DNA of 64,000 nt from Trichosporon coremiiforme (taxonomy: Eukaryota; Basidiomycota; Tremellomycetes; Trichosporonales; Trichosporonaceae), in NCBI GenBank assembly GCA_039545355.1, contig BCJJ01000034.1, positions 82,358-146,357 on the forward strand, given 5' to 3'. The notes beneath the pieces were generated by a model. That model was not told where the DNA came from, searched no databases, and saw only the letters and a program-made list of their open reading frames with translations. Each line of letters opens with the position of its first letter. The first letter of the stretch is position 1. A program made the translations under genes and the position numbers. Below are positions 1 to 11,892 of the stretch, one piece after another.

Positions 1-2
1 TC

Positions 3-182
3 GACCTGAGGACGGACGAGTTGCGGGCCAGCGTGACGCCGGTGGAGCACCGCACCGTGTCGAAGGGATGGCAGGGAACATCGGAGGGGATGCGCGTGGG
101 TCGCCGCAAAGCTTTCAAGCTGGAGTCCTCGAGTGTTAACTTGGTTAGGACCCTATGGTTTTCCAATATTAGCTTTCTGTAG
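3..182 (+). CDS. Possible 3' end of a gene cut by the window edge
   Basis: A reading frame open from the first bases runs for 59 codons to a TAG at 180-182. The peptide has mixed, protein-like composition (starts DLRTDELRASVTPVEHRT) but matches no family I recognise. The upstream part lies outside the window. It may equally be a chance open frame, so confidence is low. Confidence 0.25.
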   Translation, partial: DLRTDELRASVTPVEHRTVSKGWQGTSEGMRVGRRKAFKLESSSVNLVRTLWFSNISFL

Positions 183-1238
183 TGGTACTAGCGTGTCCAG
201 AGCACCTGATCCAGGCACGGCAGGCACGGATGTTCGGTCCGCGCGCCGATGTCAACCATCACCCAAGGATCAGGATGATCATGATCACACCATCAAGCCA
301 AGAACGAGAGTCGTGTGCATCTTTGAAGGGCGGGGCGATGCACTAGCCCACTCTGCGCTACACCTGCCCAAACTCTCGAGGTCCTGGCCCCACACCCCGC
401 ACGCCCCGAACACACCGAACATCCGCATCGCCGTTTCTCCAATCGTACGGGCTTGAAATACGTGCGTCGCTTCCTGCCTGTCGTGAGTTACTTTCGGGTC
501 GTGGGGCCGCATACCCCGCTCTGCGGGGGAGGGAGGGCGTACGTAGCATTGCGCGAGATATCACGGGGCCTCAAGTTAGCGCTCACATCTCATCTCCCTT
601 CGCCCATCTCCCATTTCAGAACGAAGATCGACAATCGCGGTTAGCGCCACTGTGTCAGACGTCAGACGTCAGCCGACCGATGGACAGCGTCGAGTATCCT
701 GGACCGTAAACCGCCGTGTCTCAAGCGGGCTAAGGTGAGGTACGAGCAAGGGCGACAGGGGACGAGCGACGAGGCGACGAGGCGACGGGCTGAACGCCGA
801 TCGATTTTACTTAAATGCCAGAATCACTCTGCTCCGCTGGATCCAGCGCTTCCACTGGATCCACTAGATGCTGGGGCTGATCGGATGCCGGAATGCGGTT
901 CTTGTGGTTCTTGCGGTCTTTCCTTCTTGCGGTTCTGGGGATAGCGCGATACTGGAGCGGTAGCTCGTCTTTCGCCGAGAGTTGGCCACAGACACGGAAT
1001 CCGAGCTTGGTGACCAGACCCGGCCTAGCCCAGGCCCGCCCAAACCGGCAAAGTGCCTGGGGGAACGACGAAAGCGATGCATAGAAAGAGGACGAGATTG
1101 AACATTACAGTGGGAATCGGGGGTCATGGTCCGGCTAGCGCGACGAGTCTAGCGGGATAGATACGGGGCATATTGATAAAAGCCTCTGGTCACAGGAAGT
1201 GTGGGGATACTTCTTTTTGGCTCGGCACTTCGAATCGA
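183..1238. other. Intergenic, no gene seen
   Basis: No frame with convincing coding character. It holds a short ACGTCAG-type tandem near 655-672 and a TGGATCCA-rich patch near 838-870. It includes the 3' flank of the minus-strand gene that ends at 1239. Confidence 0.5.
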
Positions 1239-3114
1239 CTACACGGGCGACATGGGCAACGAAGGCCCCTTTTCGAGCCCGGCGTGGCTGTGGCGGCTCC
1301 CGTCGATGTCGGACGGCGCGGACTGAACGGAGGCTGCCGAGGGCGCAAAGTGAGCAGGCGGCGGCGGCCCGCCCGAGTTGGCGTTCGGCGATCCAGCCCA
1401 CGCGGGGTTGTACACTGGCGGCGCCTCTGTGACGACTACCTCGTTCGAGTGGTTCGTCAACCCCGAGTCCGTGTGCTGCAGGTGGTGGTACGTCACGGGA
1501 CGCGGCTGGACCTTGGCGTCGAGCGCGGCGATGCCAACGGTGCTTGTACTGGCAGCGAGGTAGCCCTCGTCGTCAGGGTTCTGGACCGCGAGGGGGCTAA
1601 ATGGCGAGCCGGGGGACATGCCGAGGAGTGGTTCGGAGGTCGAGCCGCTGCTCTGGTGGGACGCGCTCGGCGGGGTAGGGATGGCGTAGCCCTGCTGCTG
1701 CTGCTGGTCGTGGAGGCCGTAAGCGCCCATGCCCGCGATTCCGGCCGACGTTGCGCTAGGAGCGTAAGCCATGGGGACGCTGCCCGAGGATCGGAAGCCG
1801 GTGCCAGTGCTCATGCTCATAGGGACCGAACGAGGGGAGTCGTGGTACGGCTCAACGTCGTGAACATGGACCATGTCTCCCGGATCGCTCTCCATGTCGA
1901 CGGGGTGGTTGTTGGTCGGCTGCTTCCTGCGCCGGCGCAGGCAGAACCACACGAGGAGGCACGCGATTGCCAGCGCCGCAACCGAGCCGATCACGATGCC
2001 CGCGATCGCCCCTGCGCTGAGGCCCGAGCTGCTACCGCCGCCGTGCGCCTCGTACAGCTTGAACTGCGACACGTCCAGGTACGCGTCGTGCATGTTGGTG
2101 ACCTTGATCGTGTGCGGCTTGCCTGGGTCGAGCATCGTCTCGTACATCGAGATGTTCTGCACCGTGTACAGGTTGTACGCGTTGCCGTTGAAGCGCGTCA
2201 GGCCGTACGCTGGCGGGTCGACCTCGACGGCAAAATCGTAGTGGTCCACGTCTACCGCTCCCCACACCTCGACACGCCCGATGCCCTTGGGGATCTTGGC
2301 GCTGATCGAGGTCCCGTTGTACTGGGACACGGCGCGGTTCCACTTGACCACCACTGGCGACGTTAGCGACTTGGTCCGAAACACGGCAGATTGTGCTGTG
2401 GGGAGGACACTCACAGCTCTTGTCATAGTTGGTCGACTGGTTCTCGCCGTCCCACTGCCCATCGGCGGCGACATCGTACTCGCCACCGTTAGTGACGCGC
2501 TTGTTGTCGTCGCTCAGTTCAATGACGGCCGTAGGGGCATCGGCTCTGAAGATCAGCTGTTGCTCGGACTGACAGTTGGTCACTCACTCTTCTTTACCGG
2601 TGTCGATCTCGAAGTGGCCGATGGCGAAGCCTCCCTGCTGCACCTCGACGGTGAGGTGGTGCCTGCCAAAGTCAAGGTCACGGATCGAGCACTGCAGCAG
2701 CGTTGCGTCGCCCGTACTGCGGCAGTCCTGCTCCTTCCCGTCGAGCTTGAGCTTTGCGAATCCAGTGCCGAGCTTCTCGCCAGGGTTGGGATCAGGGCCG
2801 ATCAGGACGATGCCCGTGCCGACGAACGAGATCTCGGCCGTCGGGTAGTTGTCAATGCCCTGCACCTTGACATAGGTGTAGTGCGGATCGCTCGGCTTGC
2901 GCAGGTCCCACGGCCTGTACTCGGTCACCTGGGGGAAGGTCGTGTTCCAAGCGTTCAGGCCCGTGTTGGGGTCCCAACGGTCGTCGCTCTCGGCGCGCTC
3001 TCCGTACAGAGGTGGCGTGTAGGTGATCATCGGGCTGACATTGTCTACTATGACTTTGGCGGCGGTGGCGCGGGTCACGACCCACCCGAGGATGAGGGCG
3101 GCTGGCCCGATCAT
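1239..3114 (-). CDS. Membrane-anchored cell-surface protein with two jelly-roll-like ectodomains (paralog 1)
   Basis: Spliced as complement(2588-3114, 2415-2545, 1239-2353), 590 aa. The introns are 42 nt and 61 nt, with GTGAGT donors and a GCTAAC branch site before the second acceptor. A signal peptide (MIGPAALILGWVVTRATA) precedes a first domain opening with VDNVSPMITYTPPLYG, then a second domain ending near YLDVSQFKLYEA. A single glycine/alanine-rich transmembrane helix lies at about residues 333-357, followed by a basic stop (RRRRK) and a long Pro/Ser-rich cytoplasmic tail. This two-domain plus one-helix layout is common in basidiomycete surface proteins without an agreed name; a glycan-binding or sensor role is inference. 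The start is the first ATG of the signal peptide, in GCCGCCATGA context. Paralogs lie at 6.7 and 9.1 kb. Confidence 0.85.
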
Positions 3115-5818
3115 GGCGGCGTCGGTGCGTCGGTGCGCAGGGAAGACTGGGCGAATAGGTGCTCCGCGCGAGGGGAGGAAGGTGCCGGGTCGTGACCTCG
3201 GGGCGGATCTTCGGCGAGCGTGGATTCGGGGATCTAAGATCTAGGTCGGGAGCGGCGCGGTGGTGAGGAGGAGGGAAGAAGAATGGGCGAAGACAGTCGT
3301 AAGCTTGTGAGGACGATGAATGCGAGGTAGCGATGCAATGCGATGTGTTCGAGGACAATGGTGACAATGGAGTAGTCGTCAAGGAAGGTAAAAGGAGGTC
3401 TAGACACTCTGAGCATGAGCGGAGCCAGAATGGAATGTAGGTGTTCTAGTGCGAGGGGCATGCATTCAGTGCACCAGTGCACCGGTGTGTGTGGGAGCTG
3501 GGGAGGCATGGGAGACAAGGACGCGGACGCGAGCGGTGCGGGCAGCGGTGATCGAGGAACAGAACTACACTCGCGGCGTTGCGTCTGTTGCCCCGCATTC
3601 GGTCCCGCTGGTGCTGCCTGCATCATGCAGCTTGTCACCACGGTCATGTGCGTGTGACCGCCCTGGCAGCGGCCAGGCAACTCTCCCTGCGCTATAAGCT
3701 TTCGCCTCTGCTAGCTAGCGCCAGCGCTGCTCTCTGCGAGACACTACTGGCCTCTTGGATGCTTCGATGCTGTCACTGCGCATGCATGGAGTACACGGGC
3801 AGGCTATACAAAGCCCGGTTGTGCACGTAAAGGGCCATCGGGCCATCGTCTCGTTGCTCTCAACGGTGCGAGCGTGCCCGCCCCTGCCACTGGCGGATCT
3901 GGAGCTTCCCCGCATGGGTCTAGTACGCTAGTGTGCATGACCCCTTAGTCTACATCGTAGGTAGCCAAGCCTGGGCCATTTGGCCCGTGCACGACTCAGA
4001 CACGTAAGACGATTTCAAGGTCTTGGCAGCGCAGCGTGCAGTGGCCATGGCTGGGATCTGCCGGGGAGGGAGAGGGAATGGGGCGTTCAGTGCAGTGCGC
4101 CGAGCGTTCCCGGTGCTGCGTCCCTCCGGTCCCTCCACAATCTCGACCGATCCACCTCGACTTGTTAATGAGAGCAGCAGGCCAGGGCATCGGAGCACGG
4201 CATGCGGGATTGCGATCAGTTCGTTTATGCAGTGCGTCATAATTGCAGCCTCGAGATTTGGGCAGCCCGGACCGGTGACGGCCCGCAAAATGAAGGAGTG
4301 TATGTAAGCTGTAAGGCTCGCGCACTACAGCTCTGGAAAGAAGGCCATCCAGAGACGAAAGCGACTCGGACAGGGTGTGATTCTACGCTCTATGAATTGG
4401 GTAGGTTGGCTCCAGCTCGCTTTAGCTCGGGTTCGGATCCGGGTTGAGCGATGAGCGGCGGAGTCGGATAGACGCAGACCCGCTCAGCTCAGATCTACTC
4501 TATTCCACCACCTTGCGCCTTGCCGCCTCTCGGCTGAGACACGCTCCGCACATTTCTGGGTGTCTGCGAGCCGTGCCTCCACCGTCACCAGGGCCTCACT
4601 TCGATCGTCGTCAACCCTCCGGCTCCTCCTCCTTGGACACGCTGCCCAGAGCGCCAGTGCTCTAGCGCCAGTGCTCTGCGCGGAGGCATGATCTATGCAG
4701 CTGGACCGATCCGTGCCTTTGGTATCCATGTCAGAACCTTGTCCTACACCCCTGAACACCCTGTCGATCCTTCGTCACTCCATCGCCACCCACCACCAGA
4801 CGTCCTTCCTCGGAAAATGACGCGAACGCCTCGCTCCACCAAAACAAGACGTCTCGTGATCCATCTTCCGCCCGACCCACTCCCTCCACACTGCATCGTA
4901 TCGATGCGTGCCCCAGCGATAACGGCTCCACAGACCTCGCTAGACTCGCTACTCGTCTGATTTTCCCTGGGCGTCTCTCCATCCCCCATCCAAGCCAGCG
5001 GCCAGCCCGTTGATGTTTCGTCGAAGCTTCCATCGGCCGACACAGCTGCGTGCCTCCCCGTCGATGTCAAGAGAAGACAGAACACCGGCACAGCATTCGC
5101 ACCTTATCTCCCCATTCCGGGGGGATGTGGGTACGTACTGCACCGCTCTGCGTGTGCTCGCTGCCCGCCCGTGTGCTTGGCCATGTTTCGAACCTCCGAA
5201 CGCTGGTTATCAAGAACTTCTTGATCTTCCAGTGCAGACAAACTCGCGCACCTTTGCACCAATCCACTCACGTTCACTCGGCAGTGCATCCTTGGCATGA
5301 TGTATCCGAATCCTCCGGCACAGCGGACACAGATAAGGTCGAGGCGGTGCTGCCCGGGAGCTGCCCCATTGAAGGAAGGAGTCGATAGTTGATCCGGGAG
5401 GCGAGTTCGGAAGCGCCTCCGACGCCCTCCCCCCACGACCCTTCCGACCCCCTCCGTGCTCAGCAGAGGCATCAGAGGACTTCGGGGTTTTATTATCTCG
5501 CTGGTTCACTGGTTCGCTGACCCGTTGGCGTTGAGTCGTCTCAGTCGCCTCAGTCGTCTCAGGCTGGACCGAGACAGATTCCGTGCAGAGTCAAGGAATC
5601 GAGGGATCTGTCGGGTTACCGAAGATTGACTCGATTGCATTCTCCGATCTGTCCATTCCGGTTATCAGCCTCCTCGATCCTGGTCGAACGGCCAAACAAC
5701 TCTCCCTGCCTCTCCGTCCCAAGCTGCGCCTTTCCCCGCTCATTTCCCTGCCGCCCCCAATCCGCAAGCCCGCCTTCCACTTGATCGCAGAAGTGGGGAA
5801 AAGTGTAGAGGGAAAAAA
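3115..5818. other. Long intergenic region upstream of paralog 1
   Basis: About 2.7 kb with only short overlapping frames on both strands. Bases 5537-5563 are three near-identical 9-bp units (CGTCTCAGT type). I see no RNA gene before the tRNA-Val at 5819. Confidence 0.5.
5537..5563. repeat. 9-bp tandem repeat, three units
   Basis: The units are CGTCTCAGT, CGCCTCAGT and CGTCTCAGG. The stretch lies in non-coding DNA. Similar 9-bp arrays occur at 6345 and 6529. Confidence 0.7.
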
Positions 5819-5903
5819 TGACCTCTGGCGGGGTCGAACCGCCGACCTTATGCGTATCACTCGCGTGTTAAGCATACGCTCTAACCAACTGAGCTAAGTG
5901 GCC
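5819..5903 (-). tRNA. tRNA-Val(AAC) with a short intron
   Basis: The minus strand folds into a cloverleaf: acceptor GGCCACT with AGAGGTC and discriminator A, D-stem GCTC/GAGC, anticodon stem TATGC/GCATA, T-stem GGCGG/CCGCC around TTCGACC. The loop reads TTAACA, giving anticodon AAC with T33 and A37. About 11 extra bases (CGCGAGTGATA) after position 37 are the expected intron. A twin lies at 10871. Confidence 0.95.
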
Positions 5904-6344
5904 TGGGATGTTGATGATTGTGCCTTGCGCCCTCGGCGGCGCCCGGCCGGGGGCGGGGGCGTCGTCGGGCTGACCTCCTCTGCTATGCAACCCTCTCTTC
6001 CGATCATCACTCAGCAGAGACCTGCACAGCGATCGCGCAACGCTTAACTCTGCATCGAAGGTTCCCTCAAAGTGGGGGGCGTTGAGTGGGCGGCGTTGAG
6101 GTTACGACAGGTCTGTACACACTCTGCACGATGGTCGAGCTCTGATGGTGTCTGTTATTTTTGGGACAAATCAACGTCCAGTCCCAAGAAACAAGGTTTG
6201 TGTTGCTGTGAACTGATACGACAAGTGAGACGTAAACTGACGCGGTGATCTACGTCGCGCCGCTTCCCAGTCCCCGGGCCCTCCTTCATCCCTCGGCACG
6301 CCCCTGAGTTCGTCGGTCCGATGCACCTGTGCGCCCCCGACGCT

Positions 6345-6380
6345 CCTGACGGGCCTGACGGACCTGACCTACCTGACCGT
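6345..6380. repeat. 9-bp tandem repeat, four units
   Basis: Four consecutive units of the form CCTGACNNN: CCTGACGGG, CCTGACGGA, CCTGACCTA, CCTGACCGT. No gene model covers it. Confidence 0.75.
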
Positions 6381-6528
6381 TCGGACCGATCCCCTTTCTG
6401 ACCATTTCTGACGATCACGATCGGATCACCTCACCAACACTGCAGATAACGAGACCTCGGTAGCTATGGCAAGAATGTGGGACAGGGCGACACACAGGAG
6501 CCGAGTTTGAGTTCGGTTCGGCGCAGTT

Positions 6529-6555
6529 GTGGCCGTCGTGGCCGTCGTGGCCGCC
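6529..6555. repeat. 9-bp tandem repeat, three units
   Basis: GTGGCCGTC, GTGGCCGTC, GTGGCCGCC in non-coding DNA, followed shortly by a GCGTTCC-type short repeat near 6574-6592. Confidence 0.75.
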
Positions 6556-6710
6556 AACCCTTGTTCCTCATGCGCGTTCCGCGTTCCGCGTTCAGTCAGA
6601 CGTTGCATCGTCATTATCGTTTACCAGGGCCATAACATACACAAGACCCTTGTACACAAGTCCCTGTACGCAAACCCCATGTATGGCCCAGGACCCACCT
6701 CCGCGTTCAC

Positions 6711-8395
6711 TTAGGCCTTCTCAGGCCTCGTGACTGTCTCGGCGACTCCGGACGCCGACACCAATACAGAGGCGGACGGGCCCGGCGCCCAATCGGGGTT
6801 GTACGTCGGGGGCGTCTCCTCGATCATCACCCCCGAGGCCTGCGCCACCTGGGGCACGGACAGCGCGCCGCCGTCGGTGTGGTGGACGTGCTGGATCTCA
6901 AGGGGGGGTGAGGGTGCGGGATTCTTGGCGTCGAGCGCGGACAGTCCCACAGTGCTGGGGCCGGGACGCGCGAGCTCGTCCGGATTGTGCAGGCGCAGGG
7001 AGTGGCCCGTGCTGTAGCGGCTGCTCTTGAGGGGGTCGGACGTGGACGACGAGCTGGCCGTGCCCAGCGGAACGTAGGGGGATGCGACGGAGACAGGTAG
7101 CGGGACGGCGGTGGCGGCGTGCGACATGGGCCGCTCGTCGTGGAATGGCTCGACGTGGTCTGCGTTCTCGTGGTCCGACTCCAGGTCCATCGCGGTGGGG
7201 CGCAGGGCGCTCTTGTGCTTCTGCCGGTGGCGCCAGAGCCACCATCCCAGCAGTCCCAGGGCTGCGAGACCAGCAACAGCACACCCCACAGCGATACCCG
7301 CAATAGCGCCGGTGCTGAGGCCCCCGCCGCCCTTCCCTGCCGTCTTGTAGAAGACCACCTCGGAAATGTCCAGGTACGCGCCCGACGCGGCGAGGTTGGT
7401 AATGGTGAGCTTGTGCTCCCTGTCCGCCTCGAGAGCACACTCAAACATGGACACGTTCTGCACCGTGAAGTGGTTCCAGGCGCTGAGGTCGAAGGTCCCA
7501 GGGCCCAGGAGCGAGGGCGGCGAGAGCGTGATGCGGAACTGGTTGTGGTCGATGTCCACTGCGCCGAACACGCTGACGCGCGTCGTGCCAGAGGGTACGG
7601 TGAGGGAGACGGATGCGTTTTGCCCCTTGGTCGTTGCACGGACCCAGTTGGCCGCCACTGCGCGTTAGCGCACAGAAGGAGGAGAGGGACGTACCGTTTC
7701 CAGACGAGTCTTGGGACTCGCCCACGCCGCCCCATTGCCCGTCCCAGCCGACGGTGTCGTTGCGGTTGAGCACGTCTTGGCCGAACGCGAGCGGGACGCG
7801 CGTCGGAGCCTCCCTGCACGTCAGCGTCACTGGGTGGACTGACTTACTCCTCATGACCGGCAAAGACGTCAAAGTGGTCAAGCGCGAACGAGCCCTCGGT
7901 CACCTTGATCGTGAACTCGTGCCGGCCGTACGCGACCTCCTTGTTGCAGCGCATCCGCATCCCGTCCTGGCTGTCCTGGCAGTCCCCGACGTAGCTGCCG
8001 TCAATGTACATCTGCGCCTTGCCGGCGGGAATGTTCGGCTTCTGGCCGACGTTGGGTCCGACGACCGCAACTTCCTTGCCGACGAAGGAGATCGAGGCAC
8101 TCGGCGCGTCCATCCCCTTCACGTAGGTGGCCCAGGTGTAGTGCGCGTCGGTGAACTTCTTCAGCTCCCATTCCTGCCACGGCTGGTTCAGGTAGGCTGT
8201 TTTCCAGGCGTTCTTGGCGGTGTTGGGCTCCCACACGGGCTCGGTGTAGCTTGTCGATCGGCCGCCGACCAGCGCAGGACTGTAGCTGATCACGGGGCTG
8301 AGATTGTCGATCTCGTACGACACGCCCTGGGCCACGGCCGCGTTGGCGGTCGTGACGCCCAGGACGGCGACGGCGACGCCGGCGAGGGAAAACAT
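6711..8395 (-). CDS. Membrane-anchored cell-surface protein with two jelly-roll-like ectodomains (paralog 2)
   Basis: Spliced as complement(7848-8395, 7695-7813, 6711-7657), 537 aa. The introns are 34 nt and 37 nt; the second has GCTAAC before its CAG. The start at 8395 gives a clean signal peptide (MFSLAGVAVAVLGVTTANA); an in-frame ATG at 8551 would add 52 non-hydrophobic residues and is less likely. The first domain opens with IDNLSPVISYSPALVG, the second ends near YLDISEVVFYKT, and one transmembrane helix lies at about residues 339-364 with a basic stop (RHRQK) and a Pro/Ser-rich tail. Both introns fall at the same positions and phases as in paralog 1, so the two arose by gene duplication. 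The ligand is unknown. Confidence 0.85.
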
Positions 8396-9115
8396 CCTTG
8401 CTGGACGGCGGGCGATTGTAACCAGCTGTCGGGGGTTGAGGCGAGTCTGCTCTCCGAGATCGGCAGACTTGTCGAGGGACTTGACGACGGACTTGTACTC
8501 CGCCAGCGGCTGACAGTCGATGAAGATAAGTGGGGAATGTTGAGAGAGCAAGGTGGACAGACGAGCTGTCGAGGTTCATTGCTGCTCAGAAGTCGATGTG
8601 TGCTCAGTGCGGTCGGTGCGAAGGTGCGGGAGCAGTGCTTGGACGGTGCCGAAGCCTCACACAAGGCTGGTCGGACGTGATCGGAGGCGGCGTTGCGTCT
8701 GCTGCATAGTGGGCTCAGTGCTGAGGACTGCAGGGTTTGTGTGCTTCCCAATGTGGCTTGAACGCCATGAGCGAAGACCGATGCGCTCGGCCACCGTTGG
8801 AAGAGGTTTCGGCAGACCGACGTCAGGCGGCGAAGTAAAGACAGTGTGGGATACCCTTCAACGCGATGTTCCTTAGGCTCACTTGGCCGTCTGCAATGAT
8901 GGAGGTCTGGTGCTGGCCAACAGGCGGGGGACATGACCACACGGACCTCGCTAGCACCTCGGATACTCAAGGTCACAATCGACGCCTTCACCATGTCCCT
9001 ACACGGAGCCTTGCTTATCTGTGTGCACGCGGAAGAGGGCGAGAAGGCCTTTCCATAATACTGCACTGGGGACAGGTCGGTGCTGCAAGTCCGTGTGTCG
9101 TACGTGAGGAAACCC
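8396..9115. other. Intergenic between paralog 2 and the decayed paralog 3
   Basis: This is the upstream region of paralog 2 on the minus strand. No convincing coding frame or RNA gene seen. Confidence 0.5.
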
Positions 9116-10613
9116 CTAGTGGTGGACGCTTCTGGTCTTGCGTGGAGACGCAGGCTGAGAGGACGCTCGGATCGCATTGCTAAACTGGCACTGCGCCAGT
9201 ACACACTCTGGGTCCCCTAAGCTCGATGTTGAGGCTGCCATGAAAGGCTGAACCGTGTGATGGCCGGTGTCGTCAACCACCTCATCGGTGGACAATGCCC
9301 CGAGGTCATTGGCATTCACGGGCTGAATCTTCTTGCGTTGCAACGCTAACATCTCGAGAATGAAGCAGACAATGCCGGCCGCCGCTGCACAGCCGAGTGC
9401 GATTCCGGCGACCGGGCCAGGACCCAAGCCACTCGATACTTTCACTTCCTCGGGGTCTTTCACGTCCTCCATGTCCTTCACATCGCCATCGCCAGGGAAC
9501 AGCTTGAACTGTGCGACATCCATCTTTGCGTAATCCCAGGATGTGATCTTGATCGAATGGTTGACTGCAGGATGGAGCAACGTCTCGTAGATGCGCGTGT
9601 TGTAGACCGTCCATGTTGGAAGCACTGGCTGGGAAAAGACATGATGGCCGTATGCCGGTGGATCGATTTAGACGTCGAAGAATTGATATTCTCGACCAAT
9701 TGCCCCCTAGATTTCAACTCAACCAATCCCTCTGGGAAGTAAGGCTTTCAGAGATGCGCCAGCCCTCGTAGTGGAGAGCCGGAGCCAGTAGATTGATGCT
9801 GTGCTTGTCAATCGACTCGTTCCCCAGGGCTACCCAGGACCTGTTGGAGGCCCGTCGTCGTCAAAACCTGAAGCGAACTTGGGTGTCCATTGTGCTTCGG
9901 GTGCAGATCGTGCCCTCCTTCAAACGCTGCTGTGGAACCCTCCCCCTCGGTGAACCAGTTAAGCACTGTAGCCCGCTCTGTTCTGCTGGTGGTGGTAAGC
10001 GCAATCTATGGACAGCTCTCACTCCTCCCGGCCAGTTTCGACTTAAAAGAAGCTGATGGCGAACATTCCCATCTTGACAGTAACTGTGGCAGAGTGGCGT
10101 CCGAAAGGTAAGTTGTCAACTTTGCAACTCATTCGAAAGGCGTCTGGCTTGCTTGGTTTGATCACAAACAGCTGAGGACTCATCCCTACCGTCTACTCGA
10201 AGCTCAGCAGATCCGGGCTCCGCAATGTCTGAGGACAGGTTTACGGGGCCGAAGAGGGTGATGCTGGTCCCGACAAAGGATAGCTCGAGGGATGGGGCGG
10301 CCGCATTGTTGATCAGCCCAGCCCAAGTGAAGTGGTTTCCAGTGACGTTCCTAGGAATTGGTCCCTCATACGTAATGCCAGGGAAGGTCGTCTCCCACCT
10401 ATTAGCAGCGCTGGTGGGCGTCCAACGTAGACCATTGGTTGGATAGTGGTTGCTATTGTTGAAGCCGGTGCCATAGCTCTGTATGCCGCAGAGAGGAGGT
10501 CTGTATCGGATCATCGGACTAACATTGTCGACTGTGATGACTTTCGACATCCCAGTGTTGGCCACCAGGCGAGGAGGCCCATAGTAGAGAAGACAACCCC
10601 CGGCAAACGACAT
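9116..10613 (-). pseudogene. Decayed third copy of the jelly-roll surface protein
   Basis: The first domain is readable from 10613 (VDNVSPMIRYRPPLCG) and the second domain plus transmembrane helix to 9116 (VYNTRIYETLLHP, then GPVAGIALGCAAAAGIVCFI). Aligned by eye to paralogs 1 and 2 it has in-frame stops at 10043-10045, 9719-9721, 9707-9709 and 9668-9670, and a frame change at about 10150-10190. Two of the stops match CGA to TGA and TGG to TAG relative to paralog 1. Recognisable residues flank every stop (for example FGRH and IDPPAYG), so the gene has decayed but has not been rearranged. The signal-peptide region is weak. A retained donor (GTGAGA) follows the first domain at the family's intron 1 position. 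Confidence 0.8.
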
Positions 10614-10870
10614 TGGCGGCTGGCCATCGTCGAGCGGCGGGGGCGTTCGGAATGGCGAGTGGCGGCGAGCTGGGACCAGGAAAGGGACAGCCAGTACTGT
10701 GCAGCCGAAAACGACGAGAGATAACGCTACGATGAACCCATTGCAGGGTCAATGCGGAGATCGGGGTACTCGGAGCCTGCAATCATCGCCCACCCCAGAA
10801 TCCAAGAAGCAAGCCCCTCCATCCCAACACCTCTCAGGCCCTCCTTCCATACCCCGCAAGAAAAAGGGAT

Positions 10871-10956
10871 TGACCTCTGGCGGGGTCGAACCGCCGACCT
10901 TATGCGTAAAGCACGAGCTGTTAAGCATACGCTCTAACCAACTGAGCTAAGTGGCC
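10871..10956 (-). tRNA. tRNA-Val(AAC) with a short intron, second copy
   Basis: The mature sequence equals that of the 5819-5903 gene, but the intron after position 37 differs and is one base longer (GCTCGTGCTTTA). Same strand as its twin. Confidence 0.95.
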
Positions 10957-11892
10957 GAAGTATTTGCACGAGGGCGCAGGCACGGCGCGCGCCCTCGCCG
11001 CCCTGGGCGGCTCGCTCCTCGCCGAGGGGCGTCCGTGTGCGTGTGCCGTCCGCAGAGCACTCTTCATTCATTGCTGTAGTAGTACAACAATGCTTACTAA
11101 TGGAAATAGCACGCTTTGGAGTAAGGAGGGAAGGCGCGAAAGTCACATCACGCGACAGTGGTTCCGGTTCGCGTTATCTTATCAGCGCTCAGGAACGTGT
11201 CGTCAAGCGCCCTGACCTGATCCAGTCTTGCAGGCAGCTTTCCCTGCCGCTCTCATACTCACGCAACATCATCCCCTCCGGCGCATCCCTGCTGTTGCAT
11301 ATGAAGCTTAGATTACATCTACAGTCCTCAGCTCTTCCAAGCTTGGAAGAACGGTGTAAGAGTTCTGCCGCATGGTGTCGACGTCCGTTGAGATAGCCTG
11401 CTGATACTAGGTCCGAAAGAGCAGTTGTCGTGGACAATGGGCGAGTTCCAGGGGAAGAGTTTCGTCCGGAGCAGCCAGTCGTTCATCGCTGCCGTCGGCT
11501 TCCCCTTCGCAGAAGGAGTGGCGACCATACCGAGAGCAACAATGTTGATGCAGAACAGAGCAGAGGGAACCGGCAATGTTGTTCCGTTTCGGTTAGACTC
11601 AACTCGACTCAACTCTGTGTCGATGTTCGGCGCGGGGCTTAGTGCCGGTAGTGCCGCTGGTCGGCTGTTTGGACGAACGAGGCTGAAGACGTTATCTTAT
11701 CAGGTGTTGTGCCCGTCGCGTCCTGACCTTCACTGTTCAAGACGCCACCACTGCAGCGGCTCAACAGGATCGGCAGTTTCATTCGGCATCCATACGTCAC
11801 ACCTTGCAGCCTCAAAGCTCTGCACATTTAAATTCTGCAACGTGTATAAACGACTTCGCACACCTTCTGCTCTGCATCCACCTCACTTCAAC
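10957..11892. other. Intergenic, putative promoter of the decayed gene at 11893
   Basis: No gene seen. A TATAAA at 11845-11850 lies 48 bp before the ATG at 11893. Confidence 0.5.

Larger units (their letters stand above)
5904..6710. other. Intergenic with short tandem repeats
   Basis: No gene seen. It contains two 9-bp tandem arrays (6345-6380 and 6529-6555) and the 3' flank of the minus-strand gene ending at 6711. Confidence 0.5.

Noticed and set aside
1173..2366. Long open frame on the plus strand opposite the jelly-roll gene
   Set aside because: It is Arg/Val-rich with no family resemblance, and mirrors the codon bias of the minus-strand gene, whose exons are well supported.
10146..10191. 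Possible 46-nt intron in the decayed surface-protein copy
   Set aside because: No branch-site match, and the intact paralogs have no intron at this position; a frame change explains it better.
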